Shown here: piece by piece, positions 1-10,277 of the stretch
Position numbering within the stretch: the first letter of the stretch is position 1
Layout: each line of letters opens with the position of its first letter
Source of the DNA: Candidatus Kutchimonas denitrificans
GTDB taxonomy: Bacteria; Gemmatimonadota; Gemmatimonadetes; Palauibacterales; KS3-K002
DNA length: 59,675 bases
Direction of reading: 5' to 3'
Assembly (NCBI GenBank): GCA_011774835.1
Contig: JAACAK010000096.1
Coordinates: 29,312-88,986, forward strand
Notes under the pieces: model-generated
What the model was told of the DNA's origin: nothing
The model's database searches: none
Seen by the model: the letters and a program-made list of their open reading frames with translations, nothing else
Made by a program: the position numbers and the translations under genes

Positions 1-148
1 CCGTCCCGGGCAGGTGAGAATGAACGGCTGTTAGCTTCGTTTACTCTATGAGGCGTCGCCCCGGCGAGCGCGGTCTGGGGCCGGATTCGCAAAGCTGCAA
101 CCTACAGTAAGTCGGAATGGCTACTTATCGCCCTTCCGAACGCCCTGT

Positions 149-2767
149 ATGCCCACAAGTTTTCTCGACCCCGGCAAGCTTCGTGCGCTGAGCGCGATCT
201 GCGTTCCAATCCTTGCCGCGGTACAACCTACCGCAGGTCAGACAACCCCCCAATTGCCCGCACAACCCGTCGCTGTCGCGGTCCCCATCCAATCCGAGCA
301 GTTAGGCCGAAGGAAGGCCGCAGAGCGCGATCTGGCGGCCCCAGACCGGACCACGAATCCCACCGGCGGCACCGCTGGCGATTCGCTTCGGGTCGGGATC
401 GTTTACCGCGAAGCAGCCTCCGGGTATCGCATGGTCAACGGCATAAACGAGGCGATTGACGAGTACAGAAGCTCCGGCGACGCAGCGAGAAACATCGAGC
501 CGCTGATGTACGCCTATCCGTACGAGGAGGCCGGTCAGAGAATCATCCTCGATGCGATCCGATCCGACGAAGTCGACGTCATCCTCGGCCCGACGGACAG
601 CGGCGTCTTCCTGGACCTGCAAGAGATCGACGACCTGCTCGACGAGAGGAAGGTAGTCATACTGTCGCCACTCGTGACCGCGGACGTAGGAAACGTCAGG
701 GGCGGCTGGCTCTTCCGGACTAACGTCAAGGTCGACGTCCGTGCGCGAAAGATCTACGATGATCTGGCGCGGCGAGGATTCAAATCGATCGCCGTCGTAT
801 ACGAGGCCACAGGGTTTGGCGACCAGGCCGAATTGGCCTTTCGCGGTCTGCTCAGCCCGGACCGGGAAAATGCCTATCTCTCCCTGCGCTATCGGGATCC
901 CGGCGAAATTCGCGACGCGGCCAGAAAGATCCTGGAGCGGCGACCGGGCGCTGTGGGGCTGTTCGGTAGCCGGGAACATATGCGGACCTTGCGCAGTGAA
1001 CTGCAAGAGGTCGCTCACGGATGGGTCCCGTACGATCCGCTGGTGTTCACGATCGTGGACGCGCGGACCTTGTGTCTGGAAGGCGTACACTTCGTCTCGT
1101 TGTCGGGCCAGCGAAAAGTGGATTGCGTGGCCTCACCGCGAGAAGTACAGGACGAGCTCACCGACCTCGGGTACGACGCCACGAAACATATGTTGCGCGT
1201 GGCCAGCGAGGTCGACGGAGATCCACAAACGCTGGAGTGGCGTTCTCAATTCCGCGAGCGACTCGTCGCCAGTTTGGAAAAGCCTGGCAAGCCGCTTCCC
1301 CGGACCAACATGGTGTTCAGCGGAATGGAAAATCGGGCACGGCCTGCCATCCGCGTCATCAGGAACGGAAGCGTGGACACTGTGAGCACTGGAGGCGGCT
1401 GGTTGGGGAGCCGCATCGATGTGCGGCGTCGCCGGTTCGGGTTGACCCCGATCATAAACCTCGGCCTGGTCATCGGTATCGTCACGATGCTCTCGTTTCT
1501 CGACGTGCGGACGACGCACACGGGCCGATGGTGGCGGTTCGTATGGCGCTGGACGTTCCTGAGATTCGTGCTGTTCAACGTAGTCGTAGCCTCCGCGGTG
1601 CTCTTCGCGCTGGCCGAGTTCGGCGATGCGCGCTGGGACAACACGTTCATCGCCTTGAGTGTCGCTTTCGGTTACACGATGCTACTGAAGGCCACGATAT
1701 TCGAGACCCGAACAGGCCAGGCGTTCGGTCTGGCCCACTACTACGACAAAGTCGTCAAGAACATCAACAGGCGACTGATGGTGCTGCGTTACGAGTTGGA
1801 AGGCCCCCGCATCTACTACATCAGCTACGCGAACTCGAGATCCTGGCTCAAGCACGTCCTGGAACGGGTCTACAGCGAAAGCGAGGAACCAGAGAAGGCC
1901 AAGAAACTAATCGAGACCGTGGATGCCGAGGCTGACGCCGCCGAGGAGGAGATCGAGAAGCGGCGAGTCTACGCGCAAGTCCTTCTCGACTTGCTGAAAT
2001 GGAGACAGATCGTGCGCTCGCGCCTGGTGCCACCCGGGATGAGGGAATACGAATTGTTCGACCCGGCCACGTTGCTGAGGGAAGCGGCGGAATACAGCAC
2101 CAATCACTGCCCGGAAAACAAGGGGGCAATCACGACCTACGTCGAGCGTCACCTGCGGAGGCTGGAGACAAGGTCGAAAAAGAAGGATTACAAGGCCGCA
2201 AAGGACCAACTCGATGATCGAATTGCCAAGGCAACGTCAGAGCGAGGGCGTGTGTACTTCCGTCTGGAATGGCTGATCGTGCAGGAAGTAATCAGCATCG
2301 ATCAGATCTGGTGGTTGGGCTTCGTGGAAAAAGACTATAGCCCCCTCACATCATGGGGTCGAGTCCGCACCTGGTTAGCCAAGAAGCTCGGACGGGAGAG
2401 GAGGGTAATCGTTTTTGACGACCCGACACGCGAACGCCGGAAAACGCGCCGCGTCAGCGCAGAGGGGAACGTTTCCCTAACGCTAAGGGACGGGAACGGT
2501 GCAGCACCGCAGGAGTGGACGGGTCAACTACGCGAAGTCAGCTCCGGCGGCGCCCGTGTCTTCGTGAAGAAGAATGGACCTAAGGAAACGGAGATACCCG
2601 GCAGCCTCGTCCACCTGGAGATCGTTGACGGTCCGCTTGAAGGACTGGACTCAGAAGCCGATTGCCGCAGCTTCGAAATCGTCGATGACGGACTCTGCCT
2701 CCATCTGCAATGGGTCGATCCGTCCGAGACGACTGGACAGAAGATCGTCGAGTACATGCGTTCGTAG
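149..2767 (+). CDS. Receptor-like protein: periplasmic-binding domain, three TM helices, PilZ-like C-terminus
   Basis: The 872-residue protein begins with a probable signal peptide (hydrophobic residues about 11-27, cleavage near 30). Residues about 80-405 resemble the branched-chain amino-acid/amide-binding fold of ABC receptors. Three hydrophobic segments follow (about 430-452, 470-492, 499-517), then a charged cytoplasmic helical region (about 520-740). Residues 761-872 look like PilZ: RERRKTRRV gives the RxxxR motif, and EVSSGGARV stands where D/NxSxxG is expected. Family knowledge: PilZ binds cyclic-di-GMP and LivJ-like domains bind small ligands. I infer a transmembrane sensor linking an outside ligand to c-di-GMP output or input. 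No ABC permease or ATPase is adjacent, which argues against a transport role. There is no clear ribosome binding site before the ATG, so the start rests on the signal peptide. Confidence 0.7.
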   Translation: MPTSFLDPGKLRALSAICVPILAAVQPTAGQTTPQLPAQPVAVAVPIQSEQLGRRKAAERDLAAPDRTTNPTGGTAGDSLRVGIVYREAASGYRMVNGINEAIDEYRSSGDAARNIEPLMYAYPYEEAGQRIILDAIRSDEVDVILGPTDSGVFLDLQEIDDLLDERKVVILSPLVTADVGNVRGGWLFRTNVKVDVRARKIYDDLARRGFKSIAVVYEATGFGDQAELAFRGLLSPDRENAYLSLRYRDPGEIRDAARKILERRPGAVGLFGSREHMRTLRSELQEVAHGWVPYDPLVFTIVDARTLCLEGVHFVSLSGQRKVDCVASPREVQDELTDLGYDATKHMLRVASEVDGDPQTLEWRSQFRERLVASLEKPGKPLPRTNMVFSGMENRARPAIRVIRNGSVDTVSTGGGWLGSRIDVRRRRFGLTPIINLGLVIGIVTMLSFLDVRTTHTGRWWRFVWRWTFLRFVLFNVVVASAVLFALAEFGDARWDNTFIALSVAFGYTMLLKATIFETRTGQAFGLAHYYDKVVKNINRRLMVLRYELEGPRIYYISYANSRSWLKHVLERVYSESEEPEKAKKLIETVDAEADAAEEEIEKRRVYAQVLLDLLKWRQIVRSRLVPPGMREYELFDPATLLREAAEYSTNHCPENKGAITTYVERHLRRLETRSKKKDYKAAKDQLDDRIAKATSERGRVYFRLEWLIVQEVISIDQIWWLGFVEKDYSPLTSWGRVRTWLAKKLGRERRVIVFDDPTRERRKTRRVSAEGNVSLTLRDGNGAAPQEWTGQLREVSSGGARVFVKKNGPKETEIPGSLVHLEIVDGPLEGLDSEADCRSFEIVDDGLCLHLQWVDPSETTGQKIVEYMRS

Positions 2768-3116
2768 AGCGATCACTCGTCAGTCCCGGGGAATGAAGAG
2801 CAGCGGCCAATTTCACTTTGCCAGGAGTGTGACCCTGTCCGGAACGACCTTGCACTAATCTCGCCAGGTTATTCATAGCGTCGGCAGTTCCGTTGGATCC
2901 GCCAGGACGGCCTTCGGCCGACCTGCGATGGTGCCGAAGGTTAGCTTTCCGAGCGGCGCCCATCTCAGTAATTTGTCGTCACCAGAGCCTCAGCCTTCCA
3001 GTTTCAGAGCGGTCCGCCTCTCGTGCAACGGTTGGTGTGGTCGCGAGCTCGGCCTCCAGCCCCGAGGCGAGGGGGATCGTTATCCCAAAGTGTGGGTTGG
3101 CGCCAGGAGACGACGG
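2768..3116. other. Intergenic region with short hairpin
   Basis: No convincing gene lies here; the open frames are uninterrupted only because of high GC. A small hairpin (CGGCC, loop TTC, GGCCG) sits near 2908-2920, without a T-run. The GcvT-like frame runs back to 2928, but that part has no family similarity and no ribosome binding site. Confidence 0.5.
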
Positions 3117-4304
3117 ATGCTGAGCGGTACACCGTTTCACTCCAGAACTGCGCCCTTGTGCCAAGGTCATAACTGGCGGCGCTGGGCCGGCTACGTGGTG
3201 GCCAGCTCTTACGGGCTGACCCACGATCACGAGTATCAGGCGATCCGGAGCTCGGCGGCGCTGATCGACGTGTCTCCGCTCTACAAGTACGCCATCCGCG
3301 GATCGGACGCCGAGCGTCTGCTCGACCGGGTGCTGACGCGCGACGTGTCGAGGTGCAACGTGGGTCGGGTGATGTACGGGCCGTGGTGCGACGAGACCGG
3401 AAAGGTGATCGATGACGGGACACTCCAGCGCCTGGGCGATGAGACCTTCCGACTGACGTCCGGAGAGCCGAACCTGCGCTGGCTCTGCGAGAGCGCCCAA
3501 GGTCTCCGCGCGACGGTCGAGGACGACTCTGACACGATCGCCGCGCTGGCGCTCCAAGGGCCGCTGGCGCGCCATGTGCTCGGCAACGCGTGCGACAGCG
3601 ACCTGATGGATCTCGATTACTTCCGACTCACTTTCGCGCGCATCGGCGGGGTGCCGGTGACGATCTCCCGGACCGGGTACACCGGGGACCTGGGGTACGA
3701 GATCTGGCTGGAGGCATCGGCGGCCGACACGGTCTGGGACACGCTGGTCGCGGCGGGCCGACCCTTCGGGCTGACGCCGGCGGGCATCCTGGCGCTGGAC
3801 GTCGCCCGGATCGAGGCCGGCCTGCTGCTCATCAACGTGGACTACATCCCGGCAAACCGTGCGCTGATCGAGTCGCGCAAGTCCTCGCCGTTCGAGCTCG
3901 GCCTCGATTGGACGGTGAGGCTGGAGAAGAGTCATTTCATCGGGCGCGATGCGCTGCTGGCGGAGTGGCAGCGCGGTCCGGAGTGGAAGCTGAAGGGTCT
4001 CGAACTCGACTGGGGCTCGTTGGAGCGGGTCTACGGCGAATTCGGGCTGCCGCCGCAGCTGCCGGGGGTGGCCTGGCGGACGAGCGTTCCGGTCTACGTG
4101 CAGGGCCAGCAGGTGGGATACGCGACGAGCGGCACCTGGTCGCCGACACTGAAGAAATACATCGCGCTGGCCCACCTGCGAACAGCGCACGCGGATACGG
4201 GGACACGAGTGGAGATGGAGGTTACGGCGGAGCACCAGCGCAAGCGGGTCTCGGCCCGGGTGGTGGAGAAGCCGTTCTTCGAACCCGAGAGGAAGCGGGC
4301 CTGA
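3117..4304 (+). CDS. GcvT-like aminomethyltransferase family protein
   Basis: This 395-residue protein belongs to the folate-binding GcvT/T-protein fold. DETGKVIDDGT (about 92-102) holds the acidic residues that meet the folate in T-proteins, and SRTGYTGDLGYEI (184-196) is the family signature. The C-terminal barrel, about 300-390, is complete. I chose ATG 3117 because AGGAG lies 7 nt upstream and similarity begins there. The stop is 2 nt before the next gene, an FAD oxidoreductase, and a second FAD paralogue follows. gcvH and gcvP are not nearby, so this is probably not the glycine cleavage T-protein. I infer that it accepts a one-carbon unit released by flavin-dependent oxidation of an N-methyl or aminomethyl substrate; the substrate is unknown. 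Confidence 0.8.
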   Translation: MLSGTPFHSRTAPLCQGHNWRRWAGYVVASSYGLTHDHEYQAIRSSAALIDVSPLYKYAIRGSDAERLLDRVLTRDVSRCNVGRVMYGPWCDETGKVIDDGTLQRLGDETFRLTSGEPNLRWLCESAQGLRATVEDDSDTIAALALQGPLARHVLGNACDSDLMDLDYFRLTFARIGGVPVTISRTGYTGDLGYEIWLEASAADTVWDTLVAAGRPFGLTPAGILALDVARIEAGLLLINVDYIPANRALIESRKSSPFELGLDWTVRLEKSHFIGRDALLAEWQRGPEWKLKGLELDWGSLERVYGEFGLPPQLPGVAWRTSVPVYVQGQQVGYATSGTWSPTLKKYIALAHLRTAHADTGTRVEMEVTAEHQRKRVSARVVEKPFFEPERKRA

Positions 4305-4306
4305 CC

Positions 4307-5890
4307 ATGGCGAGGGGGAAGCGCTACGACGCCGTCATTATAGGAGGCGGCCACAACGGGCTGGTCAACGCCGCGTACCTGGCCCGAGCGGACAAGCGCG
4401 TGCTGGTGCTGGAGCGACGTCACGTTCTCGGCGGTTCGGCGGTCACGGAGGAGTTCTTCCCCGGCTTCAAGTTCTCCACGCTCTCCTATGTGGTGAGCCT
4501 CCTGCGTCCCGAGATCATCCGTGACCTGGACCTGCCGAGCCACGGGCTCGAGATATTGCCGCTGGAAAGCACGCTCACGCCGCTGCCGAACGGAGACTAC
4601 CTGGCACGCTGGGCCGACCACGACCGGACGCGGCGCGAGATCTACCGTCACTCAGCCACCGACGCGGAAGCGTACGACGATTTCGGGCGGCTGATGTACC
4701 AGCTGGCGTTCGCGATGAAGCCGCTTCTGGGGATGGTCCCGCCCGACCCGACCTCGCTAAGCCCTAGAGAGCTTTACCGCCTGGTGAAGCTCGGGAAGCA
4801 CTTCCGTGACCTGGGTCGCGAGCGCTTCTACGCGCTGTACAAGCTGTTGACGATGAGCTCGGCCGACTACCTGGACGAATGGTTCGAGACCGAGCCGCTG
4901 AAGGCGACGATGGCGTGCAGCGGGATCATCGGGACGTTCCTGGGCGTGCGGTCGCCGGGCACGGCGTACGTGCTGCTCCACCACTACATGGGCGAGATCG
5001 ACGGCGCGTTCCGCTCGTGGGGTTTCGCGCGGGGCGGCACCGGGGCGGTGAGCCAGGCGATCGCGGACGCGGCCCGCCGCTACGGGGCCGAGATCCGTAC
5101 CGAATCTCCGGTGGCTGCGGTGAAGGTGAAGAACGGTCGGGCAACCGGGGTCGCGCTGGAGAGCGGTGAGGAGATCGATGCTCGGGTCGTCGTATCGGCG
5201 GTCGACCCTAAGCTCACGTTCCTGAAGCTGGTGGATCCGGGACAGCTGCCGATCGATTTCGTCGAAGCGATCCATCGGTTCCGTATCCGCGGCTCATCCG
5301 GCAAAGTGAACCTGGCGCTGGACGCGCTGCCGAACTTCACCTGCCTGCCGGGCGACGGACCGCATCTGCGCGGGGCGATATCGATCAGTCCCAGCATCGA
5401 CTACCTGGAACGGGCCTACGACGACGCGAAGTACGGCGAGTTCTCGCGCCGGCCGTACATGGACATCGTGATCCCGTCGATGATCGACCCGACCATGGCG
5501 CCGCCCGGCAAGCACGTGATGTCGATCTTCGTCCAGTACGCGCCCTACGACCTGAACGGCGGCTGGAATGAGAAGCGGCGCGACGCGTTCGGCGATGCCG
5601 TGATCGACACGCTGTCAGATTTCGCGCCCAACCTGAAGAACGTGATCCTGCATCGAAAGGTGATCACGCCGCTCGACATGGAGCAGGAGTACGGGCTGAC
5701 CGACGGGAACATCTTTCACGGCGAGCTGGCGCTGCATCAGCTTTTCTTCATGCGTCCCGTACCCAGCTGGGCGGATTACCGTACACCGATCAAAGACTAC
5801 TACCAGTGCGGGTCGGGCACTCACCCGGGCGGCGGCATCACGGGCGCGTCGGGCCGCCTGTCGGCGCAGGTCATATTAAAAGATTGGTGA
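4307..5890 (+). CDS. FAD-dependent oxidoreductase, phytoene-dehydrogenase-like (copy 1)
   Basis: A 527-residue flavoprotein of the COG1233 type (phytoene desaturase/PYROXD2-like). The N-terminal Rossmann motif GGGHNG is at 13-18, followed by the acidic end of strand 2 (VLVLE). The C-terminal FAD segment reads CGSGTHPGGGITGASG. The start ATG lies 2 nt after the GcvT-like stop, which implies translational coupling; frames extending further upstream only overlap the GcvT gene. It is the same length as the next gene and clearly paralogous to it. No carotenoid synthesis genes are nearby, so a desaturase role is doubtful. I infer oxidation of an amine-like substrate whose carbon goes to the GcvT-like protein. 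Confidence 0.82.
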   Translation: MARGKRYDAVIIGGGHNGLVNAAYLARADKRVLVLERRHVLGGSAVTEEFFPGFKFSTLSYVVSLLRPEIIRDLDLPSHGLEILPLESTLTPLPNGDYLARWADHDRTRREIYRHSATDAEAYDDFGRLMYQLAFAMKPLLGMVPPDPTSLSPRELYRLVKLGKHFRDLGRERFYALYKLLTMSSADYLDEWFETEPLKATMACSGIIGTFLGVRSPGTAYVLLHHYMGEIDGAFRSWGFARGGTGAVSQAIADAARRYGAEIRTESPVAAVKVKNGRATGVALESGEEIDARVVVSAVDPKLTFLKLVDPGQLPIDFVEAIHRFRIRGSSGKVNLALDALPNFTCLPGDGPHLRGAISISPSIDYLERAYDDAKYGEFSRRPYMDIVIPSMIDPTMAPPGKHVMSIFVQYAPYDLNGGWNEKRRDAFGDAVIDTLSDFAPNLKNVILHRKVITPLDMEQEYGLTDGNIFHGELALHQLFFMRPVPSWADYRTPIKDYYQCGSGTHPGGGITGASGRLSAQVILKDW

Positions 5891-5897
5891 ACCGGGG

Positions 5898-7481
5898 ATG
5901 AGCGACGCTTACGACACCGTGGTCATCGGCGCCGGACACAACGGCCTGGTCACCGCCGCCTACCTGGCGCGCGCTGGCCAACGCGTACTCATGCTCGAGG
6001 GTCGAGCGCATGCCGGTGGCGCGCTGAGCACCGAGGAGACCTTCGAAGGCTTCAAGTTCGACCTCGGCGCTCACCGGCTCAGCCGCCTGCATCCACCGGT
6101 GGTCGACGACCTGAAGCTCGCCAGCCACGGGCTCGACCTGCTGCCGTGCGATCCCTGTGTCTTCGCGCCAAGCCCGGACGGGGGCGGTCTGACGCTCTGG
6201 CGCGACCCACGGCGTTCGGCGGAGGCCATACGCCGCTTCTCGACAAGCGACGCGGCGCGCTGGCCGGACTTCACAGATACGGTGACGCTGGCAGGCGCTT
6301 TCCTCGAATCGATCTACGCGCGGCCACCCATCGACTTCCTGGACGAGGGCGGGCCGGGGGCCCTGACGATCGTGGGCACCGCCCTGCGGCTACGCCGGCT
6401 CGGTCGACGCGGCATGATGCAACTGCTTCGTATGCTGCCAATGACCGTGACCGAGCTTATGGACGACTGGTTCGAGACCGATTTGCTGCGCGGCGCCCTC
6501 GGCGCGCTGGGGGTTACTGGCATGTCGCAGGGGCCGATGGCGGCGGGCACGGCCTTCGCTTTCCTCCATCAGCACGCGAGCCCGGAACCGGCGGTGCGAG
6601 AGACGCTGCGGGTGCGCGGGGGGATGGGCGCACTGGCAGCGACTTTGCGCGCGGCGGCCGAGGCGCACGGCGTCGAGATCAGGACCGGCGCCTGGGTGGA
6701 GCGGGTCCTGGTCGAGGACGGTCGGGCGGCCGGCATCGTGCTGGTGGACGGAGAGGAGATACGGGCCGGCCGGATCGTCTCCAACGCGGACCCCAGACGA
6801 ACATTCCTCGACCTGATCGACCCGATCTGTCTGGAACCCGGCTTCCTGCGGAGCGTTCGCAACATTCGGTTTCGCGGGGTGTGCGCCCGGGTGAACCTGG
6901 CGCTGGAAGAGCTACCGCGGTTCAAGGGCGCGCCGGGGGGAGACGGCCACCTGCGGGGTTCGATCACCATCAGCCCGGACCTGGAGTATCTGGAGCGGGC
7001 CTTCGACGACGCCAAGTACGGCCGCCTCTCCCGGCGACCCTATCTGGAGGCGAGCATCCCGTCTCTGGCCGACCCCACGCTCGCGCCGCCCGGGAAGCAC
7101 GTCATGTCGATTCTCGTGCAGTACGCGCCGTACGAGCTGAGCGACGGTGTATGGGACGAAGCGATGCGGGATGAGTTGGGCGACCGGACCGTCGCGACGC
7201 TGGCGGAATACGCGCCGAACGTCCCCGGCGCGGTCCTTCACCGGCAAGTCCTGACACCACCCGACATCGAAAGCGAGTTCGGGCTGACCGGTGGCGACAT
7301 CTACCACGGCCAGATGACGCTGGACCAGGTGTACTTCATGCGGCCGATCCCGGGTTGGGCGCGATACCAGACGCCGATCGCCGGTCTGTACCTATGCGGT
7401 GCCGGCACCCATCCCGGCGGCGGCGTGACGGGCATTCCGGGCTACCACGCCGCCGGGACGATACTCTCCGATACCGATTAG
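5898..7481 (+). CDS. FAD-dependent oxidoreductase, phytoene-dehydrogenase-like (copy 2)
   Basis: A 527-residue paralogue of the preceding gene with the same block order. GAGHNG is at 11-16 and the C-terminal FAD segment is CGAGTHPGGGVTG. Both copies share the middle signatures near SISPSIDYLERAYDDAKYG in copy 1 and the related stretch here. It begins 7 nt after copy 1 behind a weak GGGG ribosome binding site, so the two are probably co-translated and may form a heteromeric complex. The 3' end overlaps the convergent flavodoxin-family gene by 4 nt. Its natural substrate cannot be read from the sequence. Confidence 0.82.
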   Translation: MSDAYDTVVIGAGHNGLVTAAYLARAGQRVLMLEGRAHAGGALSTEETFEGFKFDLGAHRLSRLHPPVVDDLKLASHGLDLLPCDPCVFAPSPDGGGLTLWRDPRRSAEAIRRFSTSDAARWPDFTDTVTLAGAFLESIYARPPIDFLDEGGPGALTIVGTALRLRRLGRRGMMQLLRMLPMTVTELMDDWFETDLLRGALGALGVTGMSQGPMAAGTAFAFLHQHASPEPAVRETLRVRGGMGALAATLRAAAEAHGVEIRTGAWVERVLVEDGRAAGIVLVDGEEIRAGRIVSNADPRRTFLDLIDPICLEPGFLRSVRNIRFRGVCARVNLALEELPRFKGAPGGDGHLRGSITISPDLEYLERAFDDAKYGRLSRRPYLEASIPSLADPTLAPPGKHVMSILVQYAPYELSDGVWDEAMRDELGDRTVATLAEYAPNVPGAVLHRQVLTPPDIESEFGLTGGDIYHGQMTLDQVYFMRPIPGWARYQTPIAGLYLCGAGTHPGGGVTGIPGYHAAGTILSDTD

Positions 7482-8224
7482 CGATGCTCCGGGTTGGGAG
7501 CATCGAACCGGCAGCCGGCTTCCCAGAGCGAGCGCTGGTTTCCGTGGGCGGGGATGCCGCCCGCGTCCTTGATCATCCGCGCCAGGTGCATCAGGTTCCA
7601 GGTCATGAAGGTGGTGTTCCGATTGGTGAACTCGTTCTCGGGGCCACCGGAACCCGGATCTAGATAAGACGGCCCGGGCCCCACTTCGCCGATCCAGCCG
7701 GCATCCGCCTGCGGCGGAACGACGTAGCCCAGGTGCTGGAGCGAGTAGAGGATGTTCATCGAGCAGTGCTTGACGCCGTCCTCGTTGCCGGTGATGAGGC
7801 AGCCGCCCACCCGGCCGTAGTAGGCGTACTGGCCGTGCTCGTTCAGCTCACCGGAGCTGGCGTACAGGCGCTCGATCACCTTCGTGCAGACCGACGACTT
7901 CTCCCCCAGCCAGATGGGCGAGCCGATGACCAGGATGTCCGCCGCCATGACCTTCTCGTGGATCTCGGGCCAGTCGTCCCGCTCCCAGCCGTGCTCGGTC
8001 ATGTCCGGGTAGACGCCGTAGGCGATCTGGTAGTCGACGGGGCGCAGCACCTCCACGGCGACCTGGTTCTTTTTCATGATCTCGACCGCCATATCCATCA
8101 GCCCCGCGGTATGCGACCGCTCGGGCGACCGCTTCAACGTGCAGTTGAGAAACACGGCGCGCAGGTCCGAGAAGTCCCACTGACTCGATTCGCACAGCTC
8201 GATCTGTCTTTTGCTCAAGGACAC
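7478..8224 (-). CDS. Flavodoxin-fold NAD(P)H-dependent FMN reductase family protein
   Basis: A 248-residue protein of the NADPH-dependent FMN reductase/flavodoxin fold. The phosphate-binding loop is LNCTLKRSPERSHT (about 26-39), and SPIWLGEKSS forms the second flavin loop. The GTG at 8224 is preferred because GGGAGG lies 6 nt upstream; the open frame back to 8302 is Arg/Pro-rich and unlike the family. It converges with the FAD pair and has a 4-nt 3' overlap. It may supply reduced flavin or act in redox balance, but its partner is not shown by the sequence. Confidence 0.75.
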   Translation of the reverse strand: MSLSKRQIELCESSQWDFSDLRAVFLNCTLKRSPERSHTAGLMDMAVEIMKKNQVAVEVLRPVDYQIAYGVYPDMTEHGWERDDWPEIHEKVMAADILVIGSPIWLGEKSSVCTKVIERLYASSGELNEHGQYAYYGRVGGCLITGNEDGVKHCSMNILYSLQHLGYVVPPQADAGWIGEVGPGPSYLDPGSGGPENEFTNRNTTFMTWNLMHLARMIKDAGGIPAHGNQRSLWEAGCRFDAPNPEHR

Positions 8225-8429
8225 CGGGGGCCTCCCTGGACTTGGGGTTCTGGCGCTTCGGAGGGCCGACGCGCCGGGTCGGGATCGAGAAACGATACCC
8301 ACAACGTTCCGGACAGCGCCAGGGTTCCCACCCGGTTTGACTGGCCTGACCGCGGCGATCTAAGTTGGCAGCCATCAGACTCGCCAGCGCGACCCGCCAG
8401 GACAATCAGCGAGGTGAGGAATTCAACAT

Positions 8430-10265
8430 ATGGCCTACACGCCCATCGAGGACTACGGAATCATCGGCAACATGCACAGCGCGGCGCTGGTCGGCATGCA
8501 CGGCTCGATCGACTGGTACTGCCATCCCCATTTCGATTCACCCAGCGTGTTCGCGGCGATACTGGACGACGAAAAAGGCGGTCGGTTCAGCATATGTCCG
8601 GTGGGTATCGACGACATCAATTACAAGCAATACTACTGGCCCGAAACCAACGTCCTGGTCACCCGCTTCCTGGCGGACAGCGCGGTAGGCCAAATCATCG
8701 ACTACATGCCGGTGGGGACCGCCGAAGAGGAACCGGAGGACCACTGGCTGGTGCGCCGCGTGCAGGTCATCCGTGGCAATATGACTTTCCGCCTCGAGTG
8801 CCAGCCCGCCTTTGACTACGCCCGCGCTCGCCACGAGACGACCCTGGCACCGGAAGGCGCCTGTTTCGTCGCACCCGACCTGGGTCTCGGACTGGTCAGC
8901 AAGCTCGACCTGCAGGTCGAGGGCGGTGGCGTAACGGCCGAATTCACCCTGAACGCCGGCGAGATGACGGTATTGGTACTGCGCGAGCTGCAGGGCGACA
9001 GCTGCGGTCCGAGGCTGTCGAGGGAGCACGAGTTCGAGCTGTTCGAGCGGACGGTGGAGTACTGGCACCACTGGATCTCCCGCTGCACCTACACGGGTCG
9101 CTGGCGCGAGGCGGTGCAGCGGTCCGCGCTGGCGCTCAAACTGATGACCTTCGAGCCCACCGGCGCGATCGTGGCGAGTCCGACCTGCAGCCTGCCCGAG
9201 GACCTGGGCGGAGTGAGGAACTGGGACTATCGCTACAGCTGGATTCGCGACGCGGCGTTCACCCTGTATGCGTTTCTGCGCATCGGGTTCAGCGAGGAGG
9301 CGGCACGGTTCGGCGAGTTCCTGCGCGAGCGGATCAAGGAACCGAACCCGGACGGGTCGCTGCAGGTTCTCTACCGGATCGACGGAGGCCACGAGGTCAC
9401 CGAGCATACGCTGGAGCACCTGGCCGGCTATCGCGGCTCGCGTCCCGTCCGCATCGGGAACGGCGCCTACGACCAGCTGCAGCTGGACATCTACGGGGCG
9501 CTGATGGACTCGATGTACCTGTTCAACAAGTACGGCACGCAGATCGGCTACGACGGCTGGGCCTGGCTGCGGCGTCTGGCCGATTGGGTGTGCGAGAACT
9601 GGGAGAGCGAGGACGAAGGGGTCTGGGAGATTCGGGGGCCGCGCCGTCAGTTCGTCTACTCGAAGCTGATGTGCTGGGTGGCGCTGGACCGGGCGGCGCG
9701 GCTGGCGAGGAAGCGATCGTTCCCCGCACCGCACTCGCGTTGGCTGGAGACGCGTGACAGGATCTACGAGCAGATCTTCGAGAAAGGGTGGAGCGAGAAG
9801 CGGCAGGCGTTCGTGCAGTCATACGACAGCGAGGCGCTGGATGCGGCCAACCTGATCATGCCGCTGGTCTTCTTCACCTCGCCCAACGATCGGCGCATGC
9901 TGAGCACGCTGGACGCGATCATGAAGACGCCCGCAGAGGGCGGCCTGCTCGAGAACAACCTGGTATTCCGCTACAACGTGGAGGAGTTCGAGGACGGCAT
10001 CCCGGGCGACGAGGGGTCGTTCAACATGTGCACGTTCTGGCTGGTCGAGGCGCTGACGCGAGCCGGGCGGCGCGACGCCTCACGGCTTCGCACCGCCCGC
10101 CTGCTGTTCGAGGAGATGCTCGGCTATTCGAACCACCTGGGGCTCTACGCCGAGGAGACGGGCCCTCAGGGCGAGGCGCTGGGGAACTTCCCACAGGCGT
10201 TCACCCATCTCGCCCTGATCAGCGCCGCCTTCAACCTGGATCGCGCGTTGGGCGCGAGCGACTAG
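8430..10265 (+). CDS. Glycoside hydrolase family 15 protein (glucoamylase/trehalase-like)
   Basis: A 611-residue GH15 protein. Residues about 1-200 form the N-terminal beta-sandwich ([23 protein letters not shown]). From about 240 comes the alpha/alpha barrel with [12 protein letters not shown] (264-275), DEGVWEIRG (395-403) carrying the likely acid glutamate, and GDEGSF (526-531) carrying the likely base glutamate. There is no signal peptide, so it is cytoplasmic. Family knowledge: bacterial GH15 enzymes of this size cleave alpha-glucosides such as trehalose or maltodextrins to glucose. It converges on the sugar-phosphate operon with only 12 nt between stops; glucose released here would feed the glucokinase of that operon. 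GAGGTGAGG upstream serves as ribosome binding site. Confidence 0.88.
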   Translation: MAYTPIEDYGIIGNMHSAALVGMHGSIDWYCHPHFDSPSVFAAILDDEKGGRFSICPVGIDDINYKQYYWPETNVLVTRFLADSAVGQIIDYMPVGTAEEEPEDHWLVRRVQVIRGNMTFRLECQPAFDYARARHETTLAPEGACFVAPDLGLGLVSKLDLQVEGGGVTAEFTLNAGEMTVLVLRELQGDSCGPRLSREHEFELFERTVEYWHHWISRCTYTGRWREAVQRSALALKLMTFEPTGAIVASPTCSLPEDLGGVRNWDYRYSWIRDAAFTLYAFLRIGFSEEAARFGEFLRERIKEPNPDGSLQVLYRIDGGHEVTEHTLEHLAGYRGSRPVRIGNGAYDQLQLDIYGALMDSMYLFNKYGTQIGYDGWAWLRRLADWVCENWESEDEGVWEIRGPRRQFVYSKLMCWVALDRAARLARKRSFPAPHSRWLETRDRIYEQIFEKGWSEKRQAFVQSYDSEALDAANLIMPLVFFTSPNDRRMLSTLDAIMKTPAEGGLLENNLVFRYNVEEFEDGIPGDEGSFNMCTFWLVEALTRAGRRDASRLRTARLLFEEMLGYSNHLGLYAEETGPQGEALGNFPQAFTHLALISAAFNLDRALGASD

Positions 10266-10277
10266 TCGGCCAGCGCG

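Noticed and set aside
2768-3116. Possible insertion-sequence remnant upstream of the GcvT-like gene
   Set aside because: The region feels like a decayed element, but I found no terminal repeats, target duplication or transposase motif.
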